Positions 28,689 through 37,101 of a stretch of DNA of 64,000 nt are shown in pieces. The notes beneath the pieces were generated by a model. It saw nothing but the letters and a program-made list of their open reading frames with translations. It ran no database searches and was not told where the DNA came from. Within the stretch, counting starts at the first letter, position 1; every line of letters starts with the position of its first letter. The stretch lies in NCBI GenBank assembly GCA_016713135.1, contig JADJPR010000020.1:1-64000 (forward strand), read 5' to 3'. This DNA comes from Rhodanobacteraceae bacterium. GTDB taxonomy: Bacteria; Pseudomonadota; Gammaproteobacteria; Xanthomonadales; SZUA-5. Made by a program: the position numbers and the translations under genes.

Positions 28689-30812
28689 TCAACCCAACGG
28701 CAACCGCAAACTGAAGGTCGTCCCCACGCCCGGGGTGGAGGCCACCTCGATGCTGCCCTTGTGGTCGCGCACGATGCCGAACACGATGGACAGACCCAGG
28801 CCAGTGCCGGAGCCCACGTCCTTGGTGGTGAAGAAGGGCTCGAAGACGCGCTGGCGGGTGGCCTCGTCCATGCCGGGGCCGTTGTCGATCACGTCGATGC
28901 GGACCTGGTTGCCTTCCTGGACGGAGCGGATGCGGATCAGGCCCTCGCGGCCGTCGGTGCAATCGCCGATCGCCTGGCAGGCATTGACGATCAGGTTCAT
29001 GTACACCTGCCCGAGCTTGGCCGCGTGGCATTCGACACGCGGGTTGTAGTCGAGGTCCAGCTCGAAGCGGATGTCGCCGAAGCGCGTGCGCACCAGGTTG
29101 ACGGTCGAGGTGATCGGCTCGGCCACCGGCACGCTCTTGCGCTCGGCCTCGTCCAGGCGCGAGAACTGGCGCAGATCGAGCACGATGGTCTTGATCCGGC
29201 TGTGTCCCTCATGCGCCAGCGCAGTCATTTCCTCGAAGCCGCGGAAATGCTTGTCGAAGGCTTCGAGGACTTCGGCATCGGCGTCCTCGCCGGCCAGTTC
29301 CTTGAGGAATTCGCGGAACTCGGCGTGGCGCTGGTCCAGTTGCTGCACGGCCACGTCGGCGAAGTTGGTCGGGTTGTTGATCTCGTGCGCCACGCCGGCC
29401 GTCAGCGTGCCCAGCGAAGCCATCTTTTCCGACAGCACCAGTTGCTGCTGCGCCTCGACCAGCTGGGTGTGCGCCTGCTCCAACTGGTCGTGGGTGGACT
29501 TGAGTTCGGTGTTTGCGCGACTGAGTTCCGCCGTGCGCTGGGTCACGCGCGCTTCCAGTTGCTCGTTCGCCTCGCGCACCACGCGCTCGTTCTCGTTGCG
29601 CAGCGCGGCGTAGCGGTAGCTGAGCGCGATGGCGAGCAGGATCATCTCCAGGCCAGAACCGATCTGCCCGCCGTAGTAGGTGAGCAGGTTGCGCGGGAGG
29701 AAGCCCATCGCGTAGAGCGGATAGCTGATCGCACCCGCGAGCAGCGCAACCCAGGCCAGCAGGGCATAACGCGCCGGCTTGTAGCCGCCGCGCAGAACCT
29801 TGATGTTGACCCACAGCAGCCACAGCGAACTCGGCAGCGCCAGCGCGGTGATCACGCGATAGGAGATCTGGCTGGGCAACCAGAAAAAGGACAGCATGAG
29901 CACGACCAGCGCGCCGATGATCACCACCGATATGCGGTCACCCCAATGCCAGCGGCGGCCGAGATCGAGGAAGCTGCGGTTGAACTGGTTGGCGAAGATA
30001 TGCGCCAGCGCCGCGCTGACGGCTGGCGCGCGTTCCTGCCACCAGAGCGCATCCGGCCACAGGTACTGGAAGCCCAGGCCATACAGGCTGAGCACCGCCA
30101 TGCCGGCGCCGATCAGGCTGCACGCATACCAGACGTAGCCGAAATCGCGCAGCCCGTATCCCAGGATCAGGTTGAACAGCAGCATCGCCACCAGGCAGCC
30201 GTAGTAGAGCCCGGCCACGACCTGGTCTTCGGCGGCATCGGCGAAGGCAGTGGGCGAGTACAGCAGCAGCGGCATCTGGATCGAGCTGCCGCTCTGCACC
30301 CGGATCAGCAGGTCGACCGGCTCGTCACGCGGCAGGTCGAGCCAGACATTCGGATAACGATAGGACAGCGCGCGCGCCGAGAACGGCAGGTGGTCACCGG
30401 CCACCTGGTGCTCGATGCGACCGTCGGCGTGGCGCAAGTGGATGTCGATCCGGTCCAGCAGCGGCGACTCCACCAGCAACAGCCAGCGCGTGGTCTCGAT
30501 GTCGAGGTTGACCATGCGCACCGCGAACCAGTGCGCGCCTGGCTTGAACCCAAAATTCGCGCGACCGCCCGTCAGAGGGGCAAAATCCTTGCCTGCGATC
30601 CGTGCGAACGCTGCCGCGGCATCCGCAGTCCCCTCTGGCTCATGCCAGTAGACCAGCTCCGGCGTCAGCATGCGGCCGGATTCGCTCTCGATCACCTCGA
30701 TCGTCGGCAGTGCCTGTGCCGGACCCGCCAACAGCGACAGCGCAAGCAGCAAGCCCGCGAACCACGCCGTCAACGCGCGTGCAAGCCCGCTGGCAGAGCT
30801 TGAGAACGACAC
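28689..30812 (-). CDS. 7TM (7TMR-DISM) sensor histidine kinase
   Basis: A 707-residue membrane sensor. A signal peptide (ALTAWFAGLLLALSLLAGPA) leads to a periplasmic beta-sandwich (about 35-185; LTGGRANFGFKPGAHWFAVR), a seven-helix membrane block (about 190-390), and a coiled coil (ANEQLEARVTQRTAELSRAN). The HisKA helix follows with the phosphorylated His in GVAHEINNPTNF, then a HATPase domain: N box NLIVNACQAIG, DNGPGMD, FFTTKDVGSGTGLGLS. All catalytic motifs are intact. The gene directly follows a receiver-domain gene with no gap (stop at 30813-30815), and both lie downstream of a SpoIIE-type phosphatase gene on the same strand, so the three form one signalling operon. The signal is not predictable. 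Confidence 0.93.
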   Translation of the reverse strand: MSFSSSASGLARALTAWFAGLLLALSLLAGPAQALPTIEVIESESGRMLTPELVYWHEPEGTADAAAAFARIAGKDFAPLTGGRANFGFKPGAHWFAVRMVNLDIETTRWLLLVESPLLDRIDIHLRHADGRIEHQVAGDHLPFSARALSYRYPNVWLDLPRDEPVDLLIRVQSGSSIQMPLLLYSPTAFADAAEDQVVAGLYYGCLVAMLLFNLILGYGLRDFGYVWYACSLIGAGMAVLSLYGLGFQYLWPDALWWQERAPAVSAALAHIFANQFNRSFLDLGRRWHWGDRISVVIIGALVVLMLSFFWLPSQISYRVITALALPSSLWLLWVNIKVLRGGYKPARYALLAWVALLAGAISYPLYAMGFLPRNLLTYYGGQIGSGLEMILLAIALSYRYAALRNENERVVREANEQLEARVTQRTAELSRANTELKSTHDQLEQAHTQLVEAQQQLVLSEKMASLGTLTAGVAHEINNPTNFADVAVQQLDQRHAEFREFLKELAGEDADAEVLEAFDKHFRGFEEMTALAHEGHSRIKTIVLDLRQFSRLDEAERKSVPVAEPITSTVNLVRTRFGDIRFELDLDYNPRVECHAAKLGQVYMNLIVNACQAIGDCTDGREGLIRIRSVQEGNQVRIDVIDNGPGMDEATRQRVFEPFFTTKDVGSGTGLGLSIVFGIVRDHKGSIEVASTPGVGTTFSLRLPLG

Positions 30813-31994
30813 CTAGGACTCGCCCACTGCGCGCAGCACGCCGGCGTCGACCAGCGGCTGCGGATCGCTGCTGACGGCGCGCGCGAAACCGTCCGGCAAT
30901 GCGCCCGCGGGAGACAGCGACACGACGCTGCCGGGGCCGGCGCGACGGGCCAGGCGGAGCGCACCGCCGGCGACCGCGTAGGCCAGTTCCCAGCCCGCGA
31001 GCGCCGGTTGGCCTTCGACGAAGGGCAGGCCGGCGACACCGATGGAACAGCTGATGCGCAAGGGCTCACCGGTCCCGATGTCGATTCCGCCAGCGCCGAT
31101 CGCGTTCGCCAGCCCGCGGGCAAAGCTGCGCGCCAGCGCATCGTCCACCGCGGGCAGGTGCAGCAGGAAGGTCGCGCCGTCCAGGCGCACCAGCACCGCG
31201 CCCTGCGGGGCGCGCTCGCGCAGCACGGCAGCCACGCCGCGCAACACGGCATTGCCAGCCGCCTCGCCATGGCGATCGTTGATCCCGGCGAAGTCGTCCA
31301 CCTGGAGCACCAGGAAGGCGCTGCGGGCGGTGTCCTGCGGATCCGCGCCGGCCTGGCGCGCACTGATCTCGCGCCCATCGAGGGCATTGATCAGGAAGCG
31401 CCGGTTGCCCAGGCCGGTCAGCTCGTCCACCAGCCCGGCGCGCGCGATCTCGGCATGCGCCCGGCGCAGCGCCTCGATGTTGCGTTCCAGCTTGCGCAGG
31501 CTCTCGCCCGCCTTCGATTCCAGGTCCTGGATCTGCCCCTGGATGCGCTTGCGCTCCTCCGAGGCCTCGATGGCGCGGTCCACTTCCAGCCGCAGCTGAT
31601 TCTGGTCGTAAGGCTTGACCACGAATTTGTAGATGCCGGCGCGATTGATCGCATCGACGATCGCGCCGACGTCGACAAAGCCGGTGATGATGATGCGGAT
31701 GGTCGCCGGCAGGCTCTCGCGCAAGTGCGAGAACAACTCGACGCCGGTCATGCGCGGCATCCGCTGGTCGCTCAGGATCACGCTCGGGACCTGCTCCGGC
31801 GGCAGCGACTGCAGCAGTTCCAGCGCGGCCTGGCCGTCGCGCGCCTCGAGGATGTTGAAGGCACTGCCGAGCACGCCGCGCAGCGCCTTGAGGTTGCCTT
31901 CCTCGTCGTCGACGATCAGGACCGTGTGCTTCGGCCCATCGCTGGCTGCCTTCGCCTCGACCTGGGCGAGCCGTTCGCGCTTGAACATGCCCAT
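30813..31994 (-). CDS. response regulator with receiver domain and degenerate GGDEF domain
   Basis: The 393-residue protein has a receiver domain (residues about 22-140) with the acidic pair VDDEE and the phosphate acceptor Asp76 in ILSDQRMPRMTG. ITGFVDVGAIV and FVVKPYDQNQL follow in the right places. A coiled coil (about 140-190) connects to a GGDEF-like domain that starts DELTGLGNRRFLI, but the signature loop reads RLDGATF instead of GGDEF. So it probably does not make cyclic-di-GMP and may bind partners or nucleotide only. It is immediately upstream of the histidine kinase gene; the kinase is the obvious phosphodonor. Two close ATG codons (31994, 31988) are possible starts. Confidence 0.9.
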   Translation of the reverse strand: MGMFKRERLAQVEAKAASDGPKHTVLIVDDEEGNLKALRGVLGSAFNILEARDGQAALELLQSLPPEQVPSVILSDQRMPRMTGVELFSHLRESLPATIRIIITGFVDVGAIVDAINRAGIYKFVVKPYDQNQLRLEVDRAIEASEERKRIQGQIQDLESKAGESLRKLERNIEALRRAHAEIARAGLVDELTGLGNRRFLINALDGREISARQAGADPQDTARSAFLVLQVDDFAGINDRHGEAAGNAVLRGVAAVLRERAPQGAVLVRLDGATFLLHLPAVDDALARSFARGLANAIGAGGIDIGTGEPLRISCSIGVAGLPFVEGQPALAGWELAYAVAGGALRLARRAGPGSVVSLSPAGALPDGFARAVSSDPQPLVDAGVLRAVGES

Positions 31995-32087
31995 CGATGC
32001 CGTCCGCCGTGCCGGGAGTTGTCGCGATCATATCCGTCTGCGTGGGGCACGGTGCACGCTCCACGCTCGCGACCTTTTGCAACGGGA

Positions 32088-34052
32088 TCAATCCGCCGGC
32101 ACGCGCATCGCCATCACCGTGATGTCGTCGCTCTGGGCCGCGCCGCGCGCGAAGCTGCGCACGCTGTCGACACAGGCATCGATCAGACCCGCCATCGGCA
32201 GGGCGCAGTTGGCCAGCAGGCAATCGCGCATGCGGGCATCGCCGTATTCCTGGTTCTCCGGGTCCATCGCCTCGCTGACGCCATCGGTGAACAGGAACAG
32301 CACATCGCCCGGCTGCAACTGTTCCTGCAAGTTGCCGAATTCCGCGCCTTCGTCGGCGCCGAGCGGCACCGACATGCCGCCGCCGATCTCCTGCGCCGCG
32401 CCTTCGCGCAGCAGCAGCGGATTGTTGTGCCCCGCATTGCTGTAGGTCAGCTCGCCGGTGTGCACGTCGAACATGGCCACGAAGGCGGTGACGAACATCG
32501 CCTGGTCGTTGTCCTTGGCCAGCTCCTCGTTGGCCTTGCGCAGCGCCTCGGCGGGGTTCTGCAAGGCATCCAGGTGGGCGCGGATCAGGGTCATCGCCTT
32601 GGCCATCAGCAGCGCCGCCGGGATGCCCTTGCCCGACACATCCGCGATCACCAGGCCGAGCAGGTTGAAGTCGATCCAGATGAAGTCGTAGAAATCGCCG
32701 CCGACCACCTTGGCCGGCAGCAGGCGCGCGTGCAGCTCCACCCCGGAAACGGCCGGATCCGGGAAGCGCTGCGGCAGCATGCCGAGCTGGATCGACTGGG
32801 CGAAGCGCAGCGCATCGTCCACCTTGCGGCTCTCGCTGGCGGTCTGGTTCAGGCGCTCGCGCTCCAGCGCCACCTGCACCTGGGCCGCCAGCGCGGTCAG
32901 CATCAGCTCGTCGTTGTGGTCGAAGGGCTGGTTGTCGCGCGGATTCAACGCCTGCAGCACGCCGAGGACGTTCTTCTTGGAATCGAGGATCGGCACCGCG
33001 AGGATCGCCCGCGTGTGGAAGCCGGACTGGCGGTCGAAGGCATCGTCGAAATCCGGATCCTGGCGCGGGTCTTTGACATTGGCCATCTGCCCGGTGCGCA
33101 CCACCCGCCCGGCCACGCCGCGGCTGTCGGGGATCACGAATTCCTGCCCCGCCCCGGCGCCTTCGGTGACCCGCCCGACCAACTGGCGCTTGCCCTTGTC
33201 GTAAAGGAACAGGCTGGAGCGCTCGGCGCGCATCACCGAGGTGGCGCTGGACACGATCTGCGGCAGCAGATTGTCGAGGCCGACGTTCGACCCCAGCACC
33301 TTGGACACCTGCAGCAGCGCATTGACGTTATTGAGCTGCCGCCCCAGTTGCTCGACTGCGCCGCCGCGCTTGTACGACCAGTAGAGCGCCAGCCCGATCA
33401 GGATCGACAGCACGGTGCCCGCCGCATAGATCGCCCAGGTCGCCCGCTGCATCGCCTGCAGCCGCGCCTCGTACTGGGCCAGTCCCAGGTCCACACCGAC
33501 CACCCCGGCGAACTGGCCCGCGCGGTTGTTGAACGGCGCATAGGCGGTGATGAAGGTGCCCCATTGATCGGTGTAGGGCTGGGAGATCAGCGACTTGCGC
33601 TCGCGCAGCGCCGTGCGCAGCGCTTCGGGGGCATCGTCGTAGGGCTGCATCACCTCCATGTCGTCGGGACCGTCGGGCGGCTCGGTGTCGAGGATCAGCC
33701 AGACCTTCCCGTCCTGTTCGATCGCGGTGTACGCGTAGGCGATCTCCGGGTCGATCGCCGGCAGTTGCAGCATGAAGCGGTTCTGCGCGAAGTACTCCGC
33801 GCTGTCCTTGCGCACGCCCTGGCGCAGGCGGTCGTGCACATCGCCGTCGATGCGCGCGGCGGTCAGCCGTGCGAGGCGCGCCAGGCTGCCCTGGATCTCG
33901 TCGATCAGGGCGACGCGCGCCTGGCCATGCAGGTACCAGGCGACGCCGCAGGTCATCAGCATCACCACCAGCGACAGCACGAAGCTGGTCAGGGTCGGCG
34001 GCACCCGCATCGGGCGCGCCTGCAACTCGACCGAATCCTCCGGCACGCTCAT
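32088..34052 (-). CDS. membrane PP2C/SpoIIE-type phosphatase with GAF domain
   Basis: A 654-residue sensor phosphatase. An N-terminal membrane helix (about 20-42: LTSFVLSLVVMLMTCGVAWY) is followed by an extracytoplasmic Cache-like domain (about 45-215), and a second helix (WAIYAAGTVLSILIGLALYW). A GAF domain (about 260-400: RGVAGRVVRTGQMANV) and a SpoIIE phosphatase domain (about 430-650) follow, with the metal ligands in KVVGGDFYDF, VIADVSGKGIPAALLMAKAM, LFTDGVSEAMD and QSDDITVMAMR. Such enzymes dephosphorylate anti-anti-sigma factors or similar proteins. I chose the ATG at 34052; the open frame extends further up, but only through a tandem-repeat tract. It begins the three-gene signalling operon that runs to 28689. 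No anti-sigma partner is encoded here. Confidence 0.92.
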   Translation of the reverse strand: MSVPEDSVELQARPMRVPPTLTSFVLSLVVMLMTCGVAWYLHGQARVALIDEIQGSLARLARLTAARIDGDVHDRLRQGVRKDSAEYFAQNRFMLQLPAIDPEIAYAYTAIEQDGKVWLILDTEPPDGPDDMEVMQPYDDAPEALRTALRERKSLISQPYTDQWGTFITAYAPFNNRAGQFAGVVGVDLGLAQYEARLQAMQRATWAIYAAGTVLSILIGLALYWSYKRGGAVEQLGRQLNNVNALLQVSKVLGSNVGLDNLLPQIVSSATSVMRAERSSLFLYDKGKRQLVGRVTEGAGAGQEFVIPDSRGVAGRVVRTGQMANVKDPRQDPDFDDAFDRQSGFHTRAILAVPILDSKKNVLGVLQALNPRDNQPFDHNDELMLTALAAQVQVALERERLNQTASESRKVDDALRFAQSIQLGMLPQRFPDPAVSGVELHARLLPAKVVGGDFYDFIWIDFNLLGLVIADVSGKGIPAALLMAKAMTLIRAHLDALQNPAEALRKANEELAKDNDQAMFVTAFVAMFDVHTGELTYSNAGHNNPLLLREGAAQEIGGGMSVPLGADEGAEFGNLQEQLQPGDVLFLFTDGVSEAMDPENQEYGDARMRDCLLANCALPMAGLIDACVDSVRSFARGAAQSDDITVMAMRVPAD

Positions 34053-34117
34053 CGACGCTGCTCCCCTGTCCGCCGGCGGCTGACGGCGATGCGACGAAGA
34101 TAAGGGAAAACCCCGGC

Positions 34118-34640
34118 CATGCGCGCATCGCACCTGGCTGGTGCATCTCCCGCCACCCGCGAGCGCATGAAATACGTGCGCGGACGCATCTCGCGCCCTC
34201 CGCGAGCGCGTCCATCGCCACCCACAAGGGCACCGTTTCCCATCCGGGCACGCATCCCTCGCCGCCCGCGGGTGCGTGAAATCGATCCGCCGATCCGTTC
34301 CGCGCCACCCGCGAGTGCATGCACTCCAGCCCGCGAACGCATTCCCAGCCACCCACGGGCGGGTGAAATCGATCCGCGAACGCATTCCGCGCCACCCGCG
34401 AGTGCATGCACTCAAGCCCGCGAACGCATCCCCAGCCACCCGCGGGCGTGTGAAATCGATCCGCGAACCCGTTCAGTGCCATCCGCGAATGCATGCACTC
34501 AAGCCCACGAACGCATCCCGCGCCACCCCCGCGCGGAGGAAAATCCGTGCGCGATCGCATCCCTCGCCACCCGCGAGCGCATGAGATCCGTCCGCGTAGG
34601 GATCGCCCGCCACCCGCGAGTGGATGGATTCCGTTCCCTG
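34118..34640. repeat. tandem repeat tract with ~87-bp period (about 43-bp half-units)
   Basis: The phrase GCCACCCGCGAGTGCATGCA starts at 34304 and 34391 and, slightly changed, at 34478, a spacing of 87 bases each time. Between these, a related half-unit ends GTGAAATCGATCCGCGAACG. Weaker copies extend the tract on both sides. Every frame on both strands is open through it and gives repetitive Arg/His/Ala-rich peptides, so I treat it as non-coding. It lies between the SpoIIE phosphatase gene and a damaged gene. Confidence 0.88.
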
Positions 34641-34669
34641 TGCCGAACGACGACCCTGTGATTGAGTAG

Positions 34670-34772
34670 CGCAAAGGACGCAAAGGGACGCAAAGGACGC
34701 AAAGACGGCAACTGCCGGGATCTCCGCGGCATCGCGTTTGTCTCCTCTTTTGCGCCTCCGCGCCCTTGCGCC
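34670..34772. repeat. inverted-arm repeat element (GCAAAGGAC words)
   Basis: Left arm 34670-34704 has GCAAAGGAC-type words repeated four times; the right arm 34747-34772 reads CTTTTGCGCC...CCCTTGCGCC. It belongs to the same word family as the elements at 51847-52270 and 60081-60282 but lacks their conserved flanks. Confidence 0.65.
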
Positions 34773-34780
34773 CCAGACCA

Positions 34781-35029
34781 AACCCCCCCCACCCCCCCCG
34801 CCCCCCCGGCCCCCGGCGGCCCCCCGTGCGCCCCCTAGCCCCCGGCGCGGGAGCCCGCCCCGGGGCGGGGCCCCGCGCGGGGGCGGGGGTGGTGGCCGGG
34901 CGGGGGGCGGGCCGCCGCGCGCCCCCGCGGCCGGGGCCCGGCGCCCCCGGCCCGGGCCGGCCCCGCGGCGGGCCGCGACCACCGCCAGGGCAGACGGGGC
35001 CGGGGCCGGGCGGGGCCTGCCGCAGGTGC
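34781..35029. other. G/C homopolymer tract, nearly free of A and T
   Basis: The stretch is made of C runs (up to nine) and G runs. Between 34861 and 34980 only three of 120 bases are A or T. No known gene or repeat looks like this. It lies where the 5' half of the damaged gene at 35030-35608 should be, so it probably represents a faulty consensus rather than real sequence. Confidence 0.6.
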
Positions 35030-35608
35030 GGCTGGCCGAGGACGCGCATGGCGACCGGATCGTGCGGAACAGGCGGCGCTGGTCGCCAACCATGCCGCGC
35101 GCTCGGCCTGCCTCGGGCTGGCGCCGCATGCCCGGCTGCAGCCGGATGCCGCCGCCGGCGCGATCGACACGCAACTGGTGGTCACCGCGATCGAGCCCAC
35201 CAGCGGCGCGGCGGCGGGCGCCTCGCTGGTCGACTACTTCGTGCCGGGACCGGCGCGCCCGCCAGTGGCCTGGGCGGCCTGGCGCTGAAGCCGTGTTGCG
35301 CTGATCCGCAGGCCAGCTGGCGCTGGTGAAGGGCGCGCGGCCGCAGTGACCGACAATGCGAGCTGTCCCCATCGGCGACGCCTGGCCGCGGCCGCTTGGA
35401 CGCACGGCTGCTGCTCGACAACGATCCCGCCCGCGCAGGCCTGCAGCGCAAGCGCCAGGCGGACGCCGTGGTCAAGGCCAACCGCGCGCTGTGCGCGGAG
35501 CGCTACGGCAGCGTCAACCTCGCCGGCCGCGGCGCCTCGATCTTCTTGCCACTGGCACCCGAAGCGATCGATCCTGGGCCGCCAGCAATCAACCCGGAGA
35601 CTCGATGA
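35030..35608 (+). pseudogene. damaged gene, possibly a DUF3313-like lipoprotein; 5' part unreadable
   Basis: Reading across three frame changes gives a continuous domain: LAEDAHGDRIV, EQAALVANHAARSACLGLAP, AIDTQLVVTAIEPTSGAAAG, ASLVDYFVPGPARPP, then a run through the 35290-35390 region, and LLLDNDPARAGLQRKRQADA to the end (PAINPETR). The stop at 35606-35608 overlaps the FKBP start as ATGA, so this was the first gene of an operon. The pattern resembles DUF3313-type small outer-membrane lipoproteins, but I am not certain. Its N-terminal half is replaced by a G/C homopolymer tract, so the damage may be a sequencing or assembly fault. Confidence 0.45.
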
Positions 35609-36054
35609 AGCAGTACCTGATCGCCGCAGCGCTCGCCGCCGCAATGCTGGCCGCCTGCAGCCCATCCACCCCGCCCGCCGCCCCCGCGCCCACGTCCGCC
35701 GCCATCCAGGAGAACCCGAACATGATCACCACCGCCAGCGGACTGCAGTACGAGGTGCTGACCGAAGGCACCGGGCCGAAGCCCAAGGCCAGCGACACCG
35801 TGACCGTGCACTACAAGGGCACGCTGACCAATGGCAAGGTCTTCGACAGTTCCTACGACCGCGGCGAACCGATCAGCTTCCCGCTGGATCGCGTGATCAA
35901 GGGCTGGACCGAGGGCCTGCAGCTGATGTCGGTCGGCTCGAAGTACCGCCTGACGATTCCGTCCCAGCTCGGCTACGGCGCCGCCGGTGCCGGCGGCGTG
36001 ATTCCGCCGAATGCGACCCTGATCTTCGAAGTGGAACTGCTGAAGATCAACTGA
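35605..36054 (+). CDS. FKBP-type peptidyl-prolyl isomerase, lipoprotein
   Basis: A 149-residue protein with a lipoprotein signal (MKQYLIAAALAAAMLAACSP, lipobox LAAC) and an FKBP domain in residues about 45-149. The domain has TVHYKGTLTNGKVFDSSYDR, FPLDRVIKGWTEGLQLM, YRLTIPSQLGYGAAGAGG and IPPNATLIFEVELL, with the aromatic and Asp residues that line the active site. It turns prolyl bonds in periplasmic proteins. CGGAGA lies at 35594-35599, a good Shine-Dalgarno. It overlaps the damaged upstream gene (ATGA) and converges on rlmN, six bases from its end. Confidence 0.94.
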   Translation: MKQYLIAAALAAAMLAACSPSTPPAAPAPTSAAIQENPNMITTASGLQYEVLTEGTGPKPKASDTVTVHYKGTLTNGKVFDSSYDRGEPISFPLDRVIKGWTEGLQLMSVGSKYRLTIPSQLGYGAAGAGGVIPPNATLIFEVELLKIN

Positions 36055-36060
36055 CACGAG

Positions 36061-37089
36061 TCAGCCGACGGCCGCCGGCTGCATCGCGCCGGCGCGCTCG
36101 GCCCGTGCGCGCAACTGGCCGCAGCCGCCGTCGACATCCTGCCCGGCCGACTGGCGCAGCTTGGTCAGGATGTGGCGTCGATGCAGATGGCGCGCCATCT
36201 CGCGCGCGCGTTCGAGCGAAGGCCGGCGGAACTCGAGGCCGTCGCCGGCATTGAACGGGATGAAGTTCATCACCGCGTACTTGCCGGACAACAGCCGCTC
36301 GATCCCGGCGAGTTCCTCGTCGCTGTCGTTGATGCCTTCGAGCAGGGTCCATTGGTACTGGATCGGGTAGCCGGTGGCGCGCGCGTAGCGTTCGCCGGCT
36401 TCCACCAGATCGGCCGGATCGATGCGCGGGGCGCGCGGCAACAGGCGTGCGCGCAGATCGGCCCGGGTGGTGTGCAGCGACAGCGCCAGCGCGGGCTTGA
36501 CCGGGCCGCGCGGCAGGCGCTCGAACACCCGCGGATCGCCCACGGTGGAGAACACCAGGTTCTTGTGCCCGATGTCGCCCACCGTCCCGAGCAGCTCGAT
36601 GGCGTCCATCACATTGTCGAGGTTGTGCGCCGGCTCGCCCATGCCCATGAAGACCACCCGGCGGACCGTGCGGTAGCGCCGCGCCAGCGCCACCTGGGCG
36701 ACGATCTCGGCGCTCCCCACCTGGCGCTTGAGTCCCTCGCGCCCGGTCATGCAGAACACGCAGCCCACCGCGCAACCCACCTGGGTGGAAACGCACACAC
36801 CGTCGCGCGGCAGCAGGACACTTTCGACCGTCTGCCCGCCGCCGATCCTGACCAGTAGCCGCATCGAGCGATCGGCGCTCGGGTGCTGCGAGACCTCGCG
36901 CGCCAGCTCGTCGAACTCGACGGCCAGACCGGGCAAGGCCGCGCGCAAGCTCGCCGGGAAGAACTTCTCGGGCTCGCCCTTGCAGCGGTCCAGCGGCCAC
37001 CCGCGGACCCAGGCCTTGAGCACGGCCTGCTCGTGGATGGGCCTGGCCCCGAGGGCGGCCAGGCGCTGGCGGATGTCCGGGATCTGCAC
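36061..37089 (-). CDS. rlmN: RlmN-type radical SAM RNA methyltransferase
   Basis: The 342-residue enzyme has the CX3CX2C iron-sulfur motif (Cys106, 110, 113 in VGCAVGCVFCMTG). VVFMGMGEPAHNLDNVMDAI, LVFSTVGDPRVFERL and ALSLHTTRADLRARL are the RlmN/Cfr signatures. The resolving cysteine is in DVDGGCGQL near the end. RlmN methylates C2 of A2503 in 23S rRNA and A37 in some tRNAs. The usual RlmN is slightly longer at the N-terminus, and the RNA target of this copy is not provable from sequence. It lies 12 bases downstream of the sulfotransferase gene. Confidence 0.88.
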   Translation of the reverse strand: MQIPDIRQRLAALGARPIHEQAVLKAWVRGWPLDRCKGEPEKFFPASLRAALPGLAVEFDELAREVSQHPSADRSMRLLVRIGGGQTVESVLLPRDGVCVSTQVGCAVGCVFCMTGREGLKRQVGSAEIVAQVALARRYRTVRRVVFMGMGEPAHNLDNVMDAIELLGTVGDIGHKNLVFSTVGDPRVFERLPRGPVKPALALSLHTTRADLRARLLPRAPRIDPADLVEAGERYARATGYPIQYQWTLLEGINDSDEELAGIERLLSGKYAVMNFIPFNAGDGLEFRRPSLERAREMARHLHRRHILTKLRQSAGQDVDGGCGQLRARAERAGAMQPAAVG

Positions 37090-37101
37090 GGTGCGTGGCG
37101 C

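Noticed and set aside
26457..30803. A 1,448-codon open frame on the plus strand
   Set aside because: It runs antisense to a full kinase gene and most of a histidine kinase gene, whose motifs are unmistakable. Its product is low-complexity His/Gln/Arg/Ala sequence, as expected from the mirror of high-GC coding DNA.
31008..34103. A 1,031-codon open frame on the plus strand
   Set aside because: Antisense shadow of the receiver and SpoIIE genes; no domain or signal in the translation.
34118..34661. Possible CRISPR array or repeat protein
   Set aside because: Units are directly adjacent with no unique spacers and an 87-bp period, and no cas genes are nearby. All frames are open, so there is no evidence for translation.
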